From Polynucleobacter sp. JS-Polo-80-F4 (GTDB lineage Bacteria; Pseudomonadota; Gammaproteobacteria; Burkholderiales; Burkholderiaceae), in the NCBI RefSeq assembly GCF_018881965.1, contig NZ_JACVPI010000001.1:874018-938017 (forward strand): a stretch of 64,000 nt of DNA, read 5' to 3'. Each line of letters opens with the position of its first letter. The stretch's first letter is position 1. Position numbers and translations under genes: made by a program. This document shows positions 21,263 to 31,849 of this stretch, one piece after another. The notes beneath the pieces are model-generated. The model saw nothing but the letters and a program-made list of their open reading frames with translations. It did not search any database and was not told the DNA's origin.

Positions 21263-21658
21263 ATGCGTCACGGAAACGGCTTACGCAAACTAAACAGAAC
21301 ATCATCACATCGCCTAGCGATGCTGCGCAACATGTCCAACTCACTTTTGGAGCACGAAGTCATTAAAACGACTTTGCCAAAAGCAAAAGAATTGCGCATG
21401 GTTGTTGAGCCTTTGATTACCTTGGGTAAAAAAGACAACTTAGCAAACCGTCGCTTAGCATTCAATCGCACACGTGATCGCGATATCGTAGCTAAACTCT
21501 TCACAGAGCTCGGCCCACGTTACGCAACCCGTCCAGGTGGCTACCTTCGTATTTTGAAGTTTGGCTTCCGTCATGGCGACAATGCACCAATGGCCTTGGT
21601 TGAGTTGGTAGACCGCCCAGAGGTTGAAGAAACAGCAGTTGTAGCTGAAGAGGCTTAA
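21263..21658 (+). CDS. rplQ: 50S ribosomal protein L17
   Basis: Tunnel-exit protein of the large subunit. It has 131 residues ([20 protein letters not shown]) with an acidic C-terminal tail. Last gene of the superoperon; a strong terminator begins 16 bases after its stop. Confidence 0.98.
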   Translation: MRHGNGLRKLNRTSSHRLAMLRNMSNSLLEHEVIKTTLPKAKELRMVVEPLITLGKKDNLANRRLAFNRTRDRDIVAKLFTELGPRYATRPGGYLRILKFGFRHGDNAPMALVELVDRPEVEETAVVAEEA

Positions 21659-21674
21659 GCCTCCCGGTTACGGT

Positions 21675-21703
21675 AAAAAGCCAGGCTTCGGTCTGGCTTT
21701 TTT
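21675..21703 (+). terminator. Rho-independent terminator of the ribosomal superoperon
   Basis: AAAAAGCCAG (21675-21684) pairs with CTGGCTTTTT, loop GCTTCGGT, ending in six T (21698-21703). It ends the transcript after rplQ. Confidence 0.92.
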
Positions 21704-21727
21704 CATTTATCAGGTTATAAATAGAGA

Positions 21728-22078
21728 ATGTCTCAAAACTCCCCAGTGAATCCCAGCAAACCATTAGTGGTGCTAACTAGCCTACCGGATGTAGGGGCTG
21801 CAAAAGCCTTAGCTCGTGCCTTGATAGAGGGGAATTTGGCTGCTTGTGTGCAGATTATGGATGGCATTCAATCGATTTATCGCTGGGAGGGCAAGGTTTG
21901 CGAGGAGCATGAAGTATTGCTCTCTGCAAAGACGACAGAGTCAAGATGGTTAGAGATTTCTGCTTTTATTCAAAGCGCCCATCCATATGAATTACCAGAA
22001 ATATTGGCTTTTTCTCCAGATCAATATGAAGAGCAATACGGCAAGTGGATTGAGTCTGAGGTAAATTCGAAGTTATGA
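21728..22078 (+). CDS. cutA: Divalent-cation tolerance protein CutA
   Basis: Small trimeric PII-like protein of 116 residues, linked to copper and other divalent-metal tolerance in E. coli; its biochemical role is not settled. Family features are ALIEGNLAACVQIMDGIQSIYRWEGKV (written here as two joined parts: ALIEGNLAACVQ and SIYRWEGKV) and the terminal Y-x-x-W. Its stop overlaps the start of dsbD by 4 bases (ATGA). In E. coli cutA also sits next to dsbD, which supports the call. Confidence 0.93.
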   Translation: MSQNSPVNPSKPLVVLTSLPDVGAAKALARALIEGNLAACVQIMDGIQSIYRWEGKVCEEHEVLLSAKTTESRWLEISAFIQSAHPYELPEILAFSPDQYEEQYGKWIESEVNSKL

Positions 22079-23754
22079 AATTACATTCTTTGTTCGTGAG
22101 AATTCTTGCGCTCTTGCTGCTCATCTCTGCGCAGGTTTATGCGGCGCAAGATTTCTTATCCCCAGAAAAAGCATTTCGAGTAGAAGCTACTTGGTTGGAA
22201 AACTCTAATCAAGTGGAGGTGGAGTTTCTGCCAGCTAAAGGCTATTACATCTATCAAGAATCTTTAAAGTTCCAAGTAGGGAACCAGCCCGGGAAGTTAA
22301 GTAATATAAGGCCTTCATTACCTATCGGCTTTGAAAAGTTCGATGAAACTTTTCAGAAAAAGCTGCAAGTATATAAAGAGCCATTCCTCGTATTTCTAGG
22401 CATCAAGCCAGTAGTTGGTCAGCCCGTTCACTTGGAGATCTCTCTTCAAGGTTGTGCAGAGGCAGGTATTTGTTATCCACCCATGACCCTGAAGTTTTTG
22501 CTCGCAGGGCCTGGTGTAAAGGCGGCACCAATTCCAGATATCTTAGATGCCACTCCTACGGCTAATACTCAAGAAAATGCTCAATTTAGTTTGGCGGATT
22601 TATGGCGTGAGCGCGATGATGTCAATGCAATTAGCCGTTTTTTGGAAAGCACTTCAACCGCTTATTTATTCCTAGCTTTCTTTGTCTTGGGTTTGGCTTT
22701 GGCATTTACACCTTGTGTGCTCCCCATGTTGCCAATCCTATCGAGTGTCATCTTCGGAACTCAGGGTGGCAAAGCAGTATCTAAAGGCCGCGCGAGCGTC
22801 CTGGCACTTGCTTACGTTTTGGGTATGGCCTTGGTATATGCATTGGCTGGTGTGCTGATGGCGGCCTTAGGTGGGAGCGTACAGCGTGCCTTGCAAAGCC
22901 CTATTGCACTGGCCACTTTCGCCTTATTGCTCTTGATTCTTTCTGGCAGTCTGTTTGGTTTATACGACCTACGTTTGCCACAATCATGGCATCACCATGT
23001 GGATAGGCTCGCAGGACGCCAAAAGGGCGGTAGCGTATTTGGGGCTTTTGCCTTGGGCGGCATTTCAACCCTGGTGGCTAGCCCCTGTATTACGGCACCT
23101 TTAGCAGGCGTTCTCGCCTTTATTGCACAAACTGGGTCTATGAGCCTGGGTGCTGGACTGCTCTTTGTGATGGCGCTGGGAATGGGTCTGCCACTTCTCT
23201 TTATTGCTGTCGAAGCCCGAATTTTGATTCCATCTACTGGTATTTGGATGGTGTGGTTACAGCGTACCTTGGGTGTATTGCTCGTTGCCACTGCCGCTTG
23301 GATTGCCTCACCTTTAATTCAGAAAAATGAGCCTGTTGGATCTGTAAAAGCGATTAATGGACAGACTATTCATAAGGTCGGCGAACTATCTTTTGTAGTG
23401 ATTCATTCGCCTGCGGAGTTGGATGCGCAATTAAGCAAAGCTAAAGAAGAGAAGAAATTTGTTCTCTTGGATTTTTATGCAGACTGGTGCATTAGCTGCA
23501 AAGAAATGGAAGTGAATACCTTTGCAAACCCTGAAGTCACTAATCAGCTCAAGCAAGTGGTTTTATTGCAGGCGGATGTTACTGCAAACAGCCCTGAGAA
23601 CCAGGCATTACTTAAGCGATTTGGATTGTTTGGCCCCCCAGGAATTTTGATCTTCAATCAACATTCAGAAGAGCTCAAAGGGCAGCGCGTGATTGGTTAT
23701 GTGCCACCACAGCGCTTTATTGAACGCCTAAACCAAGCCGCAAAAACTCAATAA
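22075..23754 (+). CDS. dsbD: Thiol:disulfide interchange protein DsbD
   Basis: Inner-membrane protein that carries electrons from cytoplasmic thioredoxin to periplasmic reductases. It has 559 residues in the usual three parts. A signal peptide (to about residue 24) and a periplasmic alpha domain with a GCAEAGICYPP Cys pair come first. Then about eight membrane segments, with conserved TPCVLPMLPIL and ASPCITAPL. Last is a periplasmic thioredoxin-like domain with CISC near residue 472. It is translationally coupled to cutA. It may supply reductant for the cytochrome c made nearby at 25556. Confidence 0.95.
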   Translation: MKLHSLFVRILALLLLISAQVYAAQDFLSPEKAFRVEATWLENSNQVEVEFLPAKGYYIYQESLKFQVGNQPGKLSNIRPSLPIGFEKFDETFQKKLQVYKEPFLVFLGIKPVVGQPVHLEISLQGCAEAGICYPPMTLKFLLAGPGVKAAPIPDILDATPTANTQENAQFSLADLWRERDDVNAISRFLESTSTAYLFLAFFVLGLALAFTPCVLPMLPILSSVIFGTQGGKAVSKGRASVLALAYVLGMALVYALAGVLMAALGGSVQRALQSPIALATFALLLLILSGSLFGLYDLRLPQSWHHHVDRLAGRQKGGSVFGAFALGGISTLVASPCITAPLAGVLAFIAQTGSMSLGAGLLFVMALGMGLPLLFIAVEARILIPSTGIWMVWLQRTLGVLLVATAAWIASPLIQKNEPVGSVKAINGQTIHKVGELSFVVIHSPAELDAQLSKAKEEKKFVLLDFYADWCISCKEMEVNTFANPEVTNQLKQVVLLQADVTANSPENQALLKRFGLFGPPGILIFNQHSEELKGQRVIGYVPPQRFIERLNQAAKTQ

Positions 23755-23763
23755 AATAAAGTT

Positions 23764-25441
<1,678 letters not shown>

Positions 25442-25555
25442 GTCCAGAAGCTATTGTAAAATCACGCAAAATCATGAAATATCTCATGGTGTTGGGTAAA
25501 AAGTTGTAAATGCAGGGCCCAAACACTTTTAGGAATTTTTGCCAAGGTAAACATA

Positions 25556-26281
25556 ATGCGTCAAACCTCCCAAATCTCCAAATTAACTAGCTTACGTGCT
25601 GGTTTTGCGGCTCTCTCCATTTTCGCTCTGATCGGCGTATCGGGTGCAGTTTTTGCTGCCGATCCCGCTCCTATGGCTCCTGCTGCGGAAGCTAAGGCTG
25701 CCGTGCCAGGCAAGCCAAAGGTTGATGCTGCTGCTGGTGAAGCACTATATTCAAACGGCGATGCAACACGTGGTGTTACCGCTTGTATCACCTGCCACGG
25801 CCCTAAGGGTCAAAGCGCAATTGGCACATGGCCAAAGTTATCTGCACAGCATGCGGCTTATACAGCTAAGCAATTGAGAAACTTCAAAGAAGGCACCCGC
25901 GCTAACCCAATCATGATGGGTATGTCTGCAACCTTGACCGAGCAAGATATGCAAAACATTGCTGCTTACTTGGTAAAGCAACCTGCTTCCTTGGGCGTTG
26001 CACAAGATAAAGAAACTATTGCATTAGGTCAAAGTATTTACCGTGGCGGTATTGCTGCTAAAGGTGTTCCAGCCTGCGCTGGATGTCATGGTCCAACTGG
26101 TGCTGGTAATTCTTCACAGTACCCACGTTTAGGTGGTCAATGGGCTGAATACACTAATGCACAGTTGCTCGCGTTCCGCGAAGGTGTTCGTAAAAACAGC
26201 AGTCAAATGACTACTATTGCTACTAAGCTTTCAGATCAAGAAATGAAAGCAGTTTCTGATTACATGGCTGGTTTGCATTAA
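25556..26281 (+). CDS. Di-haem cytochrome c4
   Basis: Periplasmic electron carrier of 241 residues. A signal peptide ends near residue 35 (SGAVFAADP). Two cytochrome c domains each carry a haem site: CITCH at 77-81 and CAGCH at 174-178, with axial Met candidates in NPIMMGMS and KNSSQMTT. In many Betaproteobacteria the cytochrome c4 gene is followed by the resB/ccsB-type haem-lyase genes. Here a terminator follows within 20 bases, so those genes must be elsewhere if present. Confidence 0.93.
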   Translation: MRQTSQISKLTSLRAGFAALSIFALIGVSGAVFAADPAPMAPAAEAKAAVPGKPKVDAAAGEALYSNGDATRGVTACITCHGPKGQSAIGTWPKLSAQHAAYTAKQLRNFKEGTRANPIMMGMSATLTEQDMQNIAAYLVKQPASLGVAQDKETIALGQSIYRGGIAAKGVPACAGCHGPTGAGNSSQYPRLGGQWAEYTNAQLLAFREGVRKNSSQMTTIATKLSDQEMKAVSDYMAGLH

Positions 26282-26300
26282 TTCGTAAAAGCATAAAAAC

Positions 26301-26329
26301 AAAACCCCGCTTATGTAGCGGGGTTTTTT
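26301..26329. terminator. Bidirectional terminator between cytochrome c4 and lysA
   Basis: AAAACCCCGC (26301-26310) pairs with GCGGGGTTTT (26318-26327) around TTATGTA, with six T on the plus strand. On the minus strand the stem is followed by TTTTGTTTTT, so it can also end the convergent lptM-lysA transcript. Confidence 0.9.
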
Positions 26330-26352
26330 ATTGCCAAGTTTTTTCTAAAAAA

Positions 26353-27651
26353 TTATTTTGGCAAAACACTTTCACTTGCAAACAAGTCGGCTGTTTTTTC
26401 ACGTGCGCGAATAACGTAAGCATTTTTTCCATCAACCATAATCTCTGCAGGTTTTGGGCGCGTATTGTAGTTAGAAGCCATCACAAATCCATAGGCGCCA
26501 GCAGACAGAATAGCAAGAAGATCTCCTTCTTCTACGGCAAGTTCACGATCTCTACCAAGCCAATCACCTGATTCGCAAACAGGGCCCACGACATCGTATG
26601 TAAGACTCTTGACTTGTTTGGTTTGGGTTGGAACGATACCGTGGTGTGCCTCATATAGAGCGGGGCGCATCAGTTCGGTCATAGCCGCATCAACGATACA
26701 AAAGTTTTTCTCAGCACCGGGCTTGAGATACTCCACGGTCGTCAGAAGCACGCCAGCATTGCCTACCAAAGACCTGCCTGGCTCAAGAACAATATCTAAA
26801 TGACCAAAACCACGTTCAGCCACTCGATTCAATAGGGTATTCGTAAACTCAGTGATGTCGGGTGGAGTTTCATCGCTATATGAAATACCAAGACCGCCGC
26901 CTAGGTCAAGATGGTGAATAACAATACCCTCTTTTTTCAATTGCGCTACGAGATCCAATACCTTATCTAATGCATCCAAATAGGGTGCGGTAGTGGTGAT
27001 CTGGGAGCCGATATGACAATCAATACCCACAACATCAATTTGAGAAAGTTGCGATGCTTCACGATAGGTTTTTAAAACCTCGTGATATGCAATACCAAAT
27101 TTATTACCTTTAAGCCCTGTTGAAATATAAGGATGAGTCTGTGCATCCACATCAGGATTAACGCGTAAAGAAATTGGGGCGCGGCAATTCAGTTTGGTCG
27201 CAACACGATTGATCTGGTGGAGTTCCGCAATCGATTCAACGTTAATGCACTTCACTCCGGCCTGTAACGCAGCAGCGATCTCATTGGCAGATTTACCAAC
27301 GCCTGCAAACACAAGGCTTTTTGGGTCGGCACCAATCTCTAAGGCGCGCGCTAATTCACCACCACTAACTAAATCAAATCCAGCGCCTAATTTTTTAAAG
27401 CAATCAATCACTGCTAAATTGCTATTCGCTTTCATTGCATAGTGCACGCGTGCACGGCGTTTGCCTTGCGGATCAACGCATGCTTTGTCGTATGCTTGAT
27501 AAGCTTCGGTGAGTGCTTTTTTGCTATATACGTAAAGCGGCGTTCCAAATTCCTTTGCTAAATCAGCCATTGGAATTTCTTCGGCATACCAAGCGCCATC
27601 GCGCTCGGTAAATCCGGATAAATTAGGGAGGGGAATTGCTTTGCTTGTCAT
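26353..27651 (-). CDS. lysA: Diaminopimelate decarboxylase
   Basis: PLP enzyme that makes L-lysine from meso-diaminopimelate. It has 432 residues. The PLP lysine is K74 in VHYAMKANSN. The Gly-rich phosphate-binding segment (HLDLGGGLGISY) and the C-terminal CESGDWLGRDREL, with the active-site Cys of the neighbouring subunit, are present. Its ATG overlaps the lptM stop by 1 base (TAATG). Confidence 0.97.
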   Translation of the reverse strand: MTSKAIPLPNLSGFTERDGAWYAEEIPMADLAKEFGTPLYVYSKKALTEAYQAYDKACVDPQGKRRARVHYAMKANSNLAVIDCFKKLGAGFDLVSGGELARALEIGADPKSLVFAGVGKSANEIAAALQAGVKCINVESIAELHQINRVATKLNCRAPISLRVNPDVDAQTHPYISTGLKGNKFGIAYHEVLKTYREASQLSQIDVVGIDCHIGSQITTTAPYLDALDKVLDLVAQLKKEGIVIHHLDLGGGLGISYSDETPPDITEFTNTLLNRVAERGFGHLDIVLEPGRSLVGNAGVLLTTVEYLKPGAEKNFCIVDAAMTELMRPALYEAHHGIVPTQTKQVKSLTYDVVGPVCESGDWLGRDRELAVEEGDLLAILSAGAYGFVMASNYNTRPKPAEIMVDGKNAYVIRAREKTADLFASESVLPK

Positions 27652-27842
27652 TACTTGGCCGATGAAGAATTGCTTGGGCTAGCAGAGGTTTGAGGTGGGT
27701 ATAACTTGCCCTTAGTTTCTGGCTCCGTAGGAGCGGGCGGAACTGGTGGCACATTTGGCATATATAGCGGCCCCCTTACCCCACACCCTGCAAGGGATAT
27801 TAGAAGGCTAAAGCAGAGGGTTCTATTAAGAATCGCTATCAT
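27651..27842 (-). CDS. lptM: Small LptM/YifL-like outer-membrane lipoprotein
   Basis: From the ATG at 27842 this is a 63-residue lipoprotein: signal MIAILNRTLCFSLLISLAGC with lipobox LAGC, then GVRGPLYMP and a Pro-rich tail. The short Cys-Gly-x-(K/R)-GPLY motif after the lipid cysteine is the mark of LptM, which helps LptD oxidative maturation in E. coli. It sits directly upstream of lysA, the usual neighbour. The open frame continues to 27899, but that start lacks a signal sequence at the N-terminus. Confidence 0.85.
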   Translation of the reverse strand: MIAILNRTLCFSLLISLAGCGVRGPLYMPNVPPVPPAPTEPETKGKLYPPQTSASPSNSSSAK

Positions 27843-27889
27843 GAATGTCTCTAAAACGAATGATTGAATATAGCATGCAGGACTCCGGT

Positions 27890-28267
27890 ATGAATCCAAA
27901 TAATTCAGGTGTAGAAACCATCGATGACAAGCAGTTTTACAAGCTAGGAAGCGATTTATTGCAATCTATAGAAGTGGCATTAGAGGCCGCTGATGATGAG
28001 CTTGATCTGGATCTAGATGTCGAGCGCCAGGGTGGAAATGTAATCAATATTCGTTTTAAGGATAAAAGTGTCATTGTGGTCAATACTCAACCACCTTTGC
28101 ATGAGATTTGGGTCGCCGCTAAATCGGGTGGATACCACTATCGTTGGGCTGGGACCATGGCAAATCCGGTGTGGCTCGATACCAAAACAGGAAAAGAGCT
28201 CTTGAGCGACTTGACTGAGTTTGCGAGCACTCAGGCCGGGCAAGCCGTCAAGATTAGATTGATTTAA
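27890..28267 (+). CDS. cyaY: Frataxin-like iron donor/regulator CyaY
   Basis: Bacterial frataxin that binds iron and tunes Fe-S cluster assembly by IscS. From the ATG at 27890, with AGGA 7 bases upstream, it has 125 residues; the frame extends to 27845 but without a ribosome-binding site. An acidic first helix ([14 protein letters not shown]) and the conserved [20 protein letters not shown] sheet are clear. It is divergent from lptM-lysA. Its stop overlaps the aroB stop by 4 bases. Confidence 0.93.
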   Translation: MNPNNSGVETIDDKQFYKLGSDLLQSIEVALEAADDELDLDLDVERQGGNVINIRFKDKSVIVVNTQPPLHEIWVAAKSGGYHYRWAGTMANPVWLDTKTGKELLSDLTEFASTQAGQAVKIRLI

Positions 28268-29349
28268 GCTGCGCCAGTAGCGCTTAATGTTTCAATCACT
28301 TGGGCATCAGCTACGCTTTTAATCTGAGCCTTGCCAATTTTTTCTAAAACGACGTAGCGGATTTGACCGCCCTCAGTTTTTTTATCAACCTGCATGAGCT
28401 CCATATAGCGTTCTGCGCCAAACTTGGGGGGCGTAATTGGTAAATTCATGGATTGAATGATTTTGGTGAGGCGCTGAACATCTGCTTCACTGATGTAATT
28501 GAGGCGACGTGATAAGTCTGCCCCAAGCACCATGCCGCAACCAACAGCTTCACCATGCAACCATGCGCCATAGCCCATACCCGCTTCAATTGCGTGACCA
28601 AAGGTATGACCAAAGTTCAGGGTTGCACGAATGCCGCCTTCTCTTTCGTCGGCAGATACCACTGCAGATTTAATTTCGCAGGAGCGTAAGACAGCGTGAC
28701 CCATTGCTTCGGTGTCACAAGCCAATAATGATTTTGCATTAGCCTCAATCCAATCTAAGAATTGGGCATCGGCAATAGCGCCATGTTTGACTACTTCTGC
28801 AAGGCCGGCAGATAACTCTCTTGGAGGCAGTGTTTTTAATGTATTGAGATCAGCAATTACAGCTGCTGGCTGATGAAAAGCACCAATCATATTTTTACCA
28901 AGCGGATGATTGATGCCTGTCTTACCGCCAACAGAAGAGTCCACTTGGGCGAGCAGGGTAGTTGGAACTTGAATAAAGCGAATACCGCGCATGAAGCTTG
29001 CTGCAGCAAATCCAGTCATATCACCAATAACGCCACCACCTAAGGCGACCAACATAGTTTGACGATCAGCACCAAACTTTAAAAGGTCATCAAAAATCAG
29101 CTGGAGGTTTTTCCAGTCCTTATAAGACTCGCCATCTGGCAAGACAATCGTTCTAACGGGCTTGCCAAAGGTGCTCAGCGTTCTGGTCAGGCGCTCAGCA
29201 TAGAGGGGGGCAACAGTAGTATTGCTAACAATGTAAATAGAGCTTGCTTTTTCACAGGCGCTAAATAAGCTTGCGTGATCAATCAAATCTGTACCAATAT
29301 AAATTGGGTAACTGCGATTACCGAGATCAACTTCAAGTGTTTTCATCAT
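28264..29349 (-). CDS. aroB: 3-Dehydroquinate synthase
   Basis: Second enzyme of the shikimate pathway; it converts DAHP to 3-dehydroquinate with NAD and a divalent metal. It has 361 residues from the ATG at 29349; a TTG at 29355 and an ATG at 29346 are alternatives. NAD-binding [16 protein letters not shown] is present, as are metal-site residues in [21 protein letters not shown] and [10 protein letters not shown]. It follows aroK closely, the usual aroKB unit. Confidence 0.97.
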   Translation of the reverse strand: MMKTLEVDLGNRSYPIYIGTDLIDHASLFSACEKASSIYIVSNTTVAPLYAERLTRTLSTFGKPVRTIVLPDGESYKDWKNLQLIFDDLLKFGADRQTMLVALGGGVIGDMTGFAAASFMRGIRFIQVPTTLLAQVDSSVGGKTGINHPLGKNMIGAFHQPAAVIADLNTLKTLPPRELSAGLAEVVKHGAIADAQFLDWIEANAKSLLACDTEAMGHAVLRSCEIKSAVVSADEREGGIRATLNFGHTFGHAIEAGMGYGAWLHGEAVGCGMVLGADLSRRLNYISEADVQRLTKIIQSMNLPITPPKFGAERYMELMQVDKKTEGGQIRYVVLEKIGKAQIKSVADAQVIETLSATGAA

Positions 29350-29360
29350 AGCCAATATAT

Positions 29361-29885
29361 TTAAGCGGAAAGTTCAAGCTGCATAATTAAGGTGTTGACT
29401 AATTGATTAACGCTGGGCTTACCAGTTTCAATCACGTAGTCGGCGATTTCGCGATAGAGTGGATCACGGATCGAATAAAAGTTTTCTAAAATCTTTTTGG
29501 CATCACCATTTTTTAATAAGGGGCGACCTTCGCCACCTTTGGTGCGATGCCAAAGTTCCACTGGATTAGCATGAAGATAAATAACGGTGCCATGCTCACT
29601 TAATGCCTGGCGATTTTCTGGCAACAGCACTGCGCCGCCGCCAGTGGCCAAAATAATATCTTGTTCGGTAGTGATTTCACGGATAGCTTGTGCTTCTCTT
29701 TTGCGAAAGCCTTCTTCACCTTCCATTTCAAAGATGACGGGAATTTTTACGCCACAACGTTCTTCGATGACATGGTCCGCATCCAAAAAGCGACGCCCCA
29801 ATTTTTTTGCCAATACCTTGCCGACAGTCGACTTCCCGGCGCCCATGAGGCCGATCAGAAAGATATTGTTTGTCGAAGAGTTCAC
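29361..29885 (-). CDS. aroK: Shikimate kinase
   Basis: Phosphorylates shikimate at the 3-position. It has 174 residues. P-loop [12 protein letters not shown] near 12-23, substrate-binding D in [20 protein letters not shown] and ATGGGAVL. It lies 12 bases downstream of the secretin gene and upstream of aroB, the common pilQ-aroK-aroB order. Confidence 0.97.
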   Translation of the reverse strand: MNSSTNNIFLIGLMGAGKSTVGKVLAKKLGRRFLDADHVIEERCGVKIPVIFEMEGEEGFRKREAQAIREITTEQDIILATGGGAVLLPENRQALSEHGTVIYLHANPVELWHRTKGGEGRPLLKNGDAKKILENFYSIRDPLYREIADYVIETGKPSVNQLVNTLIMQLELSA

Positions 29886-29897
29886 CCCCCGATTTTA

Positions 29898-31019
29898 TTA
29901 GGGTTTGTCGAGAATGGTCGGAGTTAAGAAGACGAGCAGCTCAGTTTTGTCTTGTAATTTAGATTTATGGCGAAAAAAATGGCCAATGAGGGGTATATCT
30001 CCTAATAAAGGGATTTTGACTTCATCCTCACGTTCGGTGGTTTGGAAGATGCCGCCAATGATCACTGTTCCTCCATTTTCAACAGTCACCTCTGAACTCA
30101 GACTTTTGGTATCAATTGCATAGCCTTGCTCTGTTTTCATGCCTACGGTGTCTTTATTAATACCCACCAGCATGGAAATCTTGCCATCCGGATGAATTTT
30201 AGGAAGCACTTCAAGGCGTAGGTTTGCCTTTCTGAATTGCAATTTACTGCCATTTTGATTCGATGTTTGGTATGGCAGCTCTGTGCCTTGCTCAATCGTG
30301 GCTTTGACTTGATCGCCAGTCATGATGCGAGGGTTGGAGAGAATCTTTCCTTGCCCCTCGGATTCGAGCGCAGAAAGCTCTGCTTGAAGAATCCGACTTG
30401 CATTTCTAGAAACGAGGGTTGCAGCCATGGATGCTGGATTAAAGCCGCTTAAGCCAGCGCCACCTAAGTCAATATTGCCCACCAGCTTTTGCTCTGCGTT
30501 ACCCCCAATGCCATTGGCTTGGTAGCCAAGCTTAACGCCTAGCTCTCTAGCAAAGCGCTCATCAGCCTCGACAATTCGTGCCTCAATGAGAATTTGCCTT
30601 GGACTATTCATGTGATCCCCCCCAAAAGGAAGGGCGGCATCCTCACGCCGGAATTTTTGAAAAGCTTGGATTTCTGCATGGGGCCCAATCCAGTAGATTT
30701 CTCCATTGCGAACTAGCCTCAACCCACGACTTGCCAAAATAGAGTGAAGGGCTGTTTGCCAGGGAGTATTTCTGAGGTCTATCGAAATAGTTCCCTGAAT
30801 GGACTCGCTTAACAAAAAATTGGTGTTTCCCAATTTCGCCATGACTTGCAAAAGCTCTGTCATTTCGATGTCTGTAAATTGCAGGCTAATGGGGCTCAGG
30901 AAATGATTTTGTGAGAGTGAGCTTCCTGCTGCTGGATTGCCTAGTAAATACATCAATACAGTCAACCAAATACTGAAATTTTTTAAGTGCTTTTGAATGG
31001 TATTGAAGTTGGTTTTCAT
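29898..31019 (-). CDS. pilQ: Shortened PilQ-like secretin
   Basis: Outer-membrane secretin of 373 residues, against about 700 for typical PilQ. A hydrophobic N-terminal signal (to about residue 31) is followed by an STN/N0 domain (about 45-112). The secretin barrel domain begins at RQILIEARIVEADERF near 141 and ends with GGTVIIGGIF and IPLLGDIPLIGHFFRHK. The peptidoglycan-binding AMIN domains are missing. So is the NolW/N1 domain that normally lies between STN and barrel. The barrel part reads as PilQ, and the place before aroKB is that of pilQ. Its start overlaps the upstream gene by 4 bases. Confidence 0.85.
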   Translation of the reverse strand: MKTNFNTIQKHLKNFSIWLTVLMYLLGNPAAGSSLSQNHFLSPISLQFTDIEMTELLQVMAKLGNTNFLLSESIQGTISIDLRNTPWQTALHSILASRGLRLVRNGEIYWIGPHAEIQAFQKFRREDAALPFGGDHMNSPRQILIEARIVEADERFARELGVKLGYQANGIGGNAEQKLVGNIDLGGAGLSGFNPASMAATLVSRNASRILQAELSALESEGQGKILSNPRIMTGDQVKATIEQGTELPYQTSNQNGSKLQFRKANLRLEVLPKIHPDGKISMLVGINKDTVGMKTEQGYAIDTKSLSSEVTVENGGTVIIGGIFQTTEREDEVKIPLLGDIPLIGHFFRHKSKLQDKTELLVFLTPTILDKP

Positions 31020-31708
31020 GGAGTCTTGGAGGCCTTCAAAACCAGAGATTTACCTTGGCTATGAGTAAGGGTGACAAGTCCCTTTTCAATATTGCTCAGA
31101 CGCCATTCCCCCAAAACCTGAGCCCCTTTGTCAAAAACGAGATGGCTTTTGCCCGTATGAAAATAGGCTAGATGGGAGATGCCCATTTGAGAGGCTCCAA
31201 GGTAGCGCCAGCGGCGGAGTTCTGACTCATGAACAGGCATTGGGGGCTTATTGAAAACCCTGATTTCTGGCTTTTTCTCCTCTAATGAGTGAATACTCAC
31301 TTCTAATTTATCTATTGCAATATATAGGTCATCTTGATCCTGATAGATTTCATCGCGCATTAAAGACATTTCTTTTTTGAGTTCGGAGATCTGCTTTTGA
31401 GACTCCTCAAGATCGTTTTGAGAGCTGCTATTCAAAGCGTTAAAGACAGCAAAAAATCCAATAGCTATTACAACTAAGGCACCAATGAAGATGACGGGAA
31501 TCGTCAATCCCTGGGTTAAATTTTTAATTTGACTATGGCTTAGGGACCCCGCGAAAAAATTGTCATTACTTTGGCTTGAGGCTTTGGGTGGAATGTTTTT
31601 TTGGGGAGGTGGCTTGCGAATGCCATGTGGGTCTGGGATGGCTGGATCATCGCCCAGGTCACTCAAAATCTCATCAAAAGATTGGCTGGAAATATGGCGT
31701 GCTGGCAT
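31016..31708 (-). CDS. Bitopic membrane protein with coiled coil and PilP/GspC-like C-terminus
   Basis: A 230-residue protein, not a standard family member that I can name. It has a Pro-rich cytoplasmic N-terminus, one membrane helix (about 68-92), a coiled coil (about 98-145), then a periplasmic beta-rich region. That region (RRWRYLGASQMG... to the end) resembles the PilP/GspC homology region that docks onto secretins. It lies where pilP would be and is coupled to the secretin by a 4-base overlap. No PilP lipobox is seen. pilM, pilN and pilO, which usually precede pilP, are absent. Role as inner-membrane partner of the secretin is inference. Confidence 0.7.
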   Translation of the reverse strand: MPARHISSQSFDEILSDLGDDPAIPDPHGIRKPPPQKNIPPKASSQSNDNFFAGSLSHSQIKNLTQGLTIPVIFIGALVVIAIGFFAVFNALNSSSQNDLEESQKQISELKKEMSLMRDEIYQDQDDLYIAIDKLEVSIHSLEEKKPEIRVFNKPPMPVHESELRRWRYLGASQMGISHLAYFHTGKSHLVFDKGAQVLGEWRLSNIEKGLVTLTHSQGKSLVLKASKTP

Positions 31709-31835
31709 ATCGATATTCTTGGTTTTTGAAGGCTGGAAATCTATCAGCCCGACTTGAACCCCATGTCAGAAATTCACCCTTTTCTGTACCCAAAAGAAGG
31801 GTTTTGGAGCTTTTAGGGAAATTGTCTAAGCACCC

Positions 31836-31841
31836 TATAAT
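31836..31841 (+). promoter_or_regulatory. Consensus -10 box just before mrcA
   Basis: A perfect TATAAT lies only 8 bases before the mrcA ATG (31850). Transcription would then start within a few bases of the start codon, giving a leaderless or nearly leaderless mRNA. The -35 at normal spacing (TTAGGG) is poor, and no ribosome-binding site is visible. Confidence 0.45.
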
Positions 31842-31849
31842 TTGGACAT

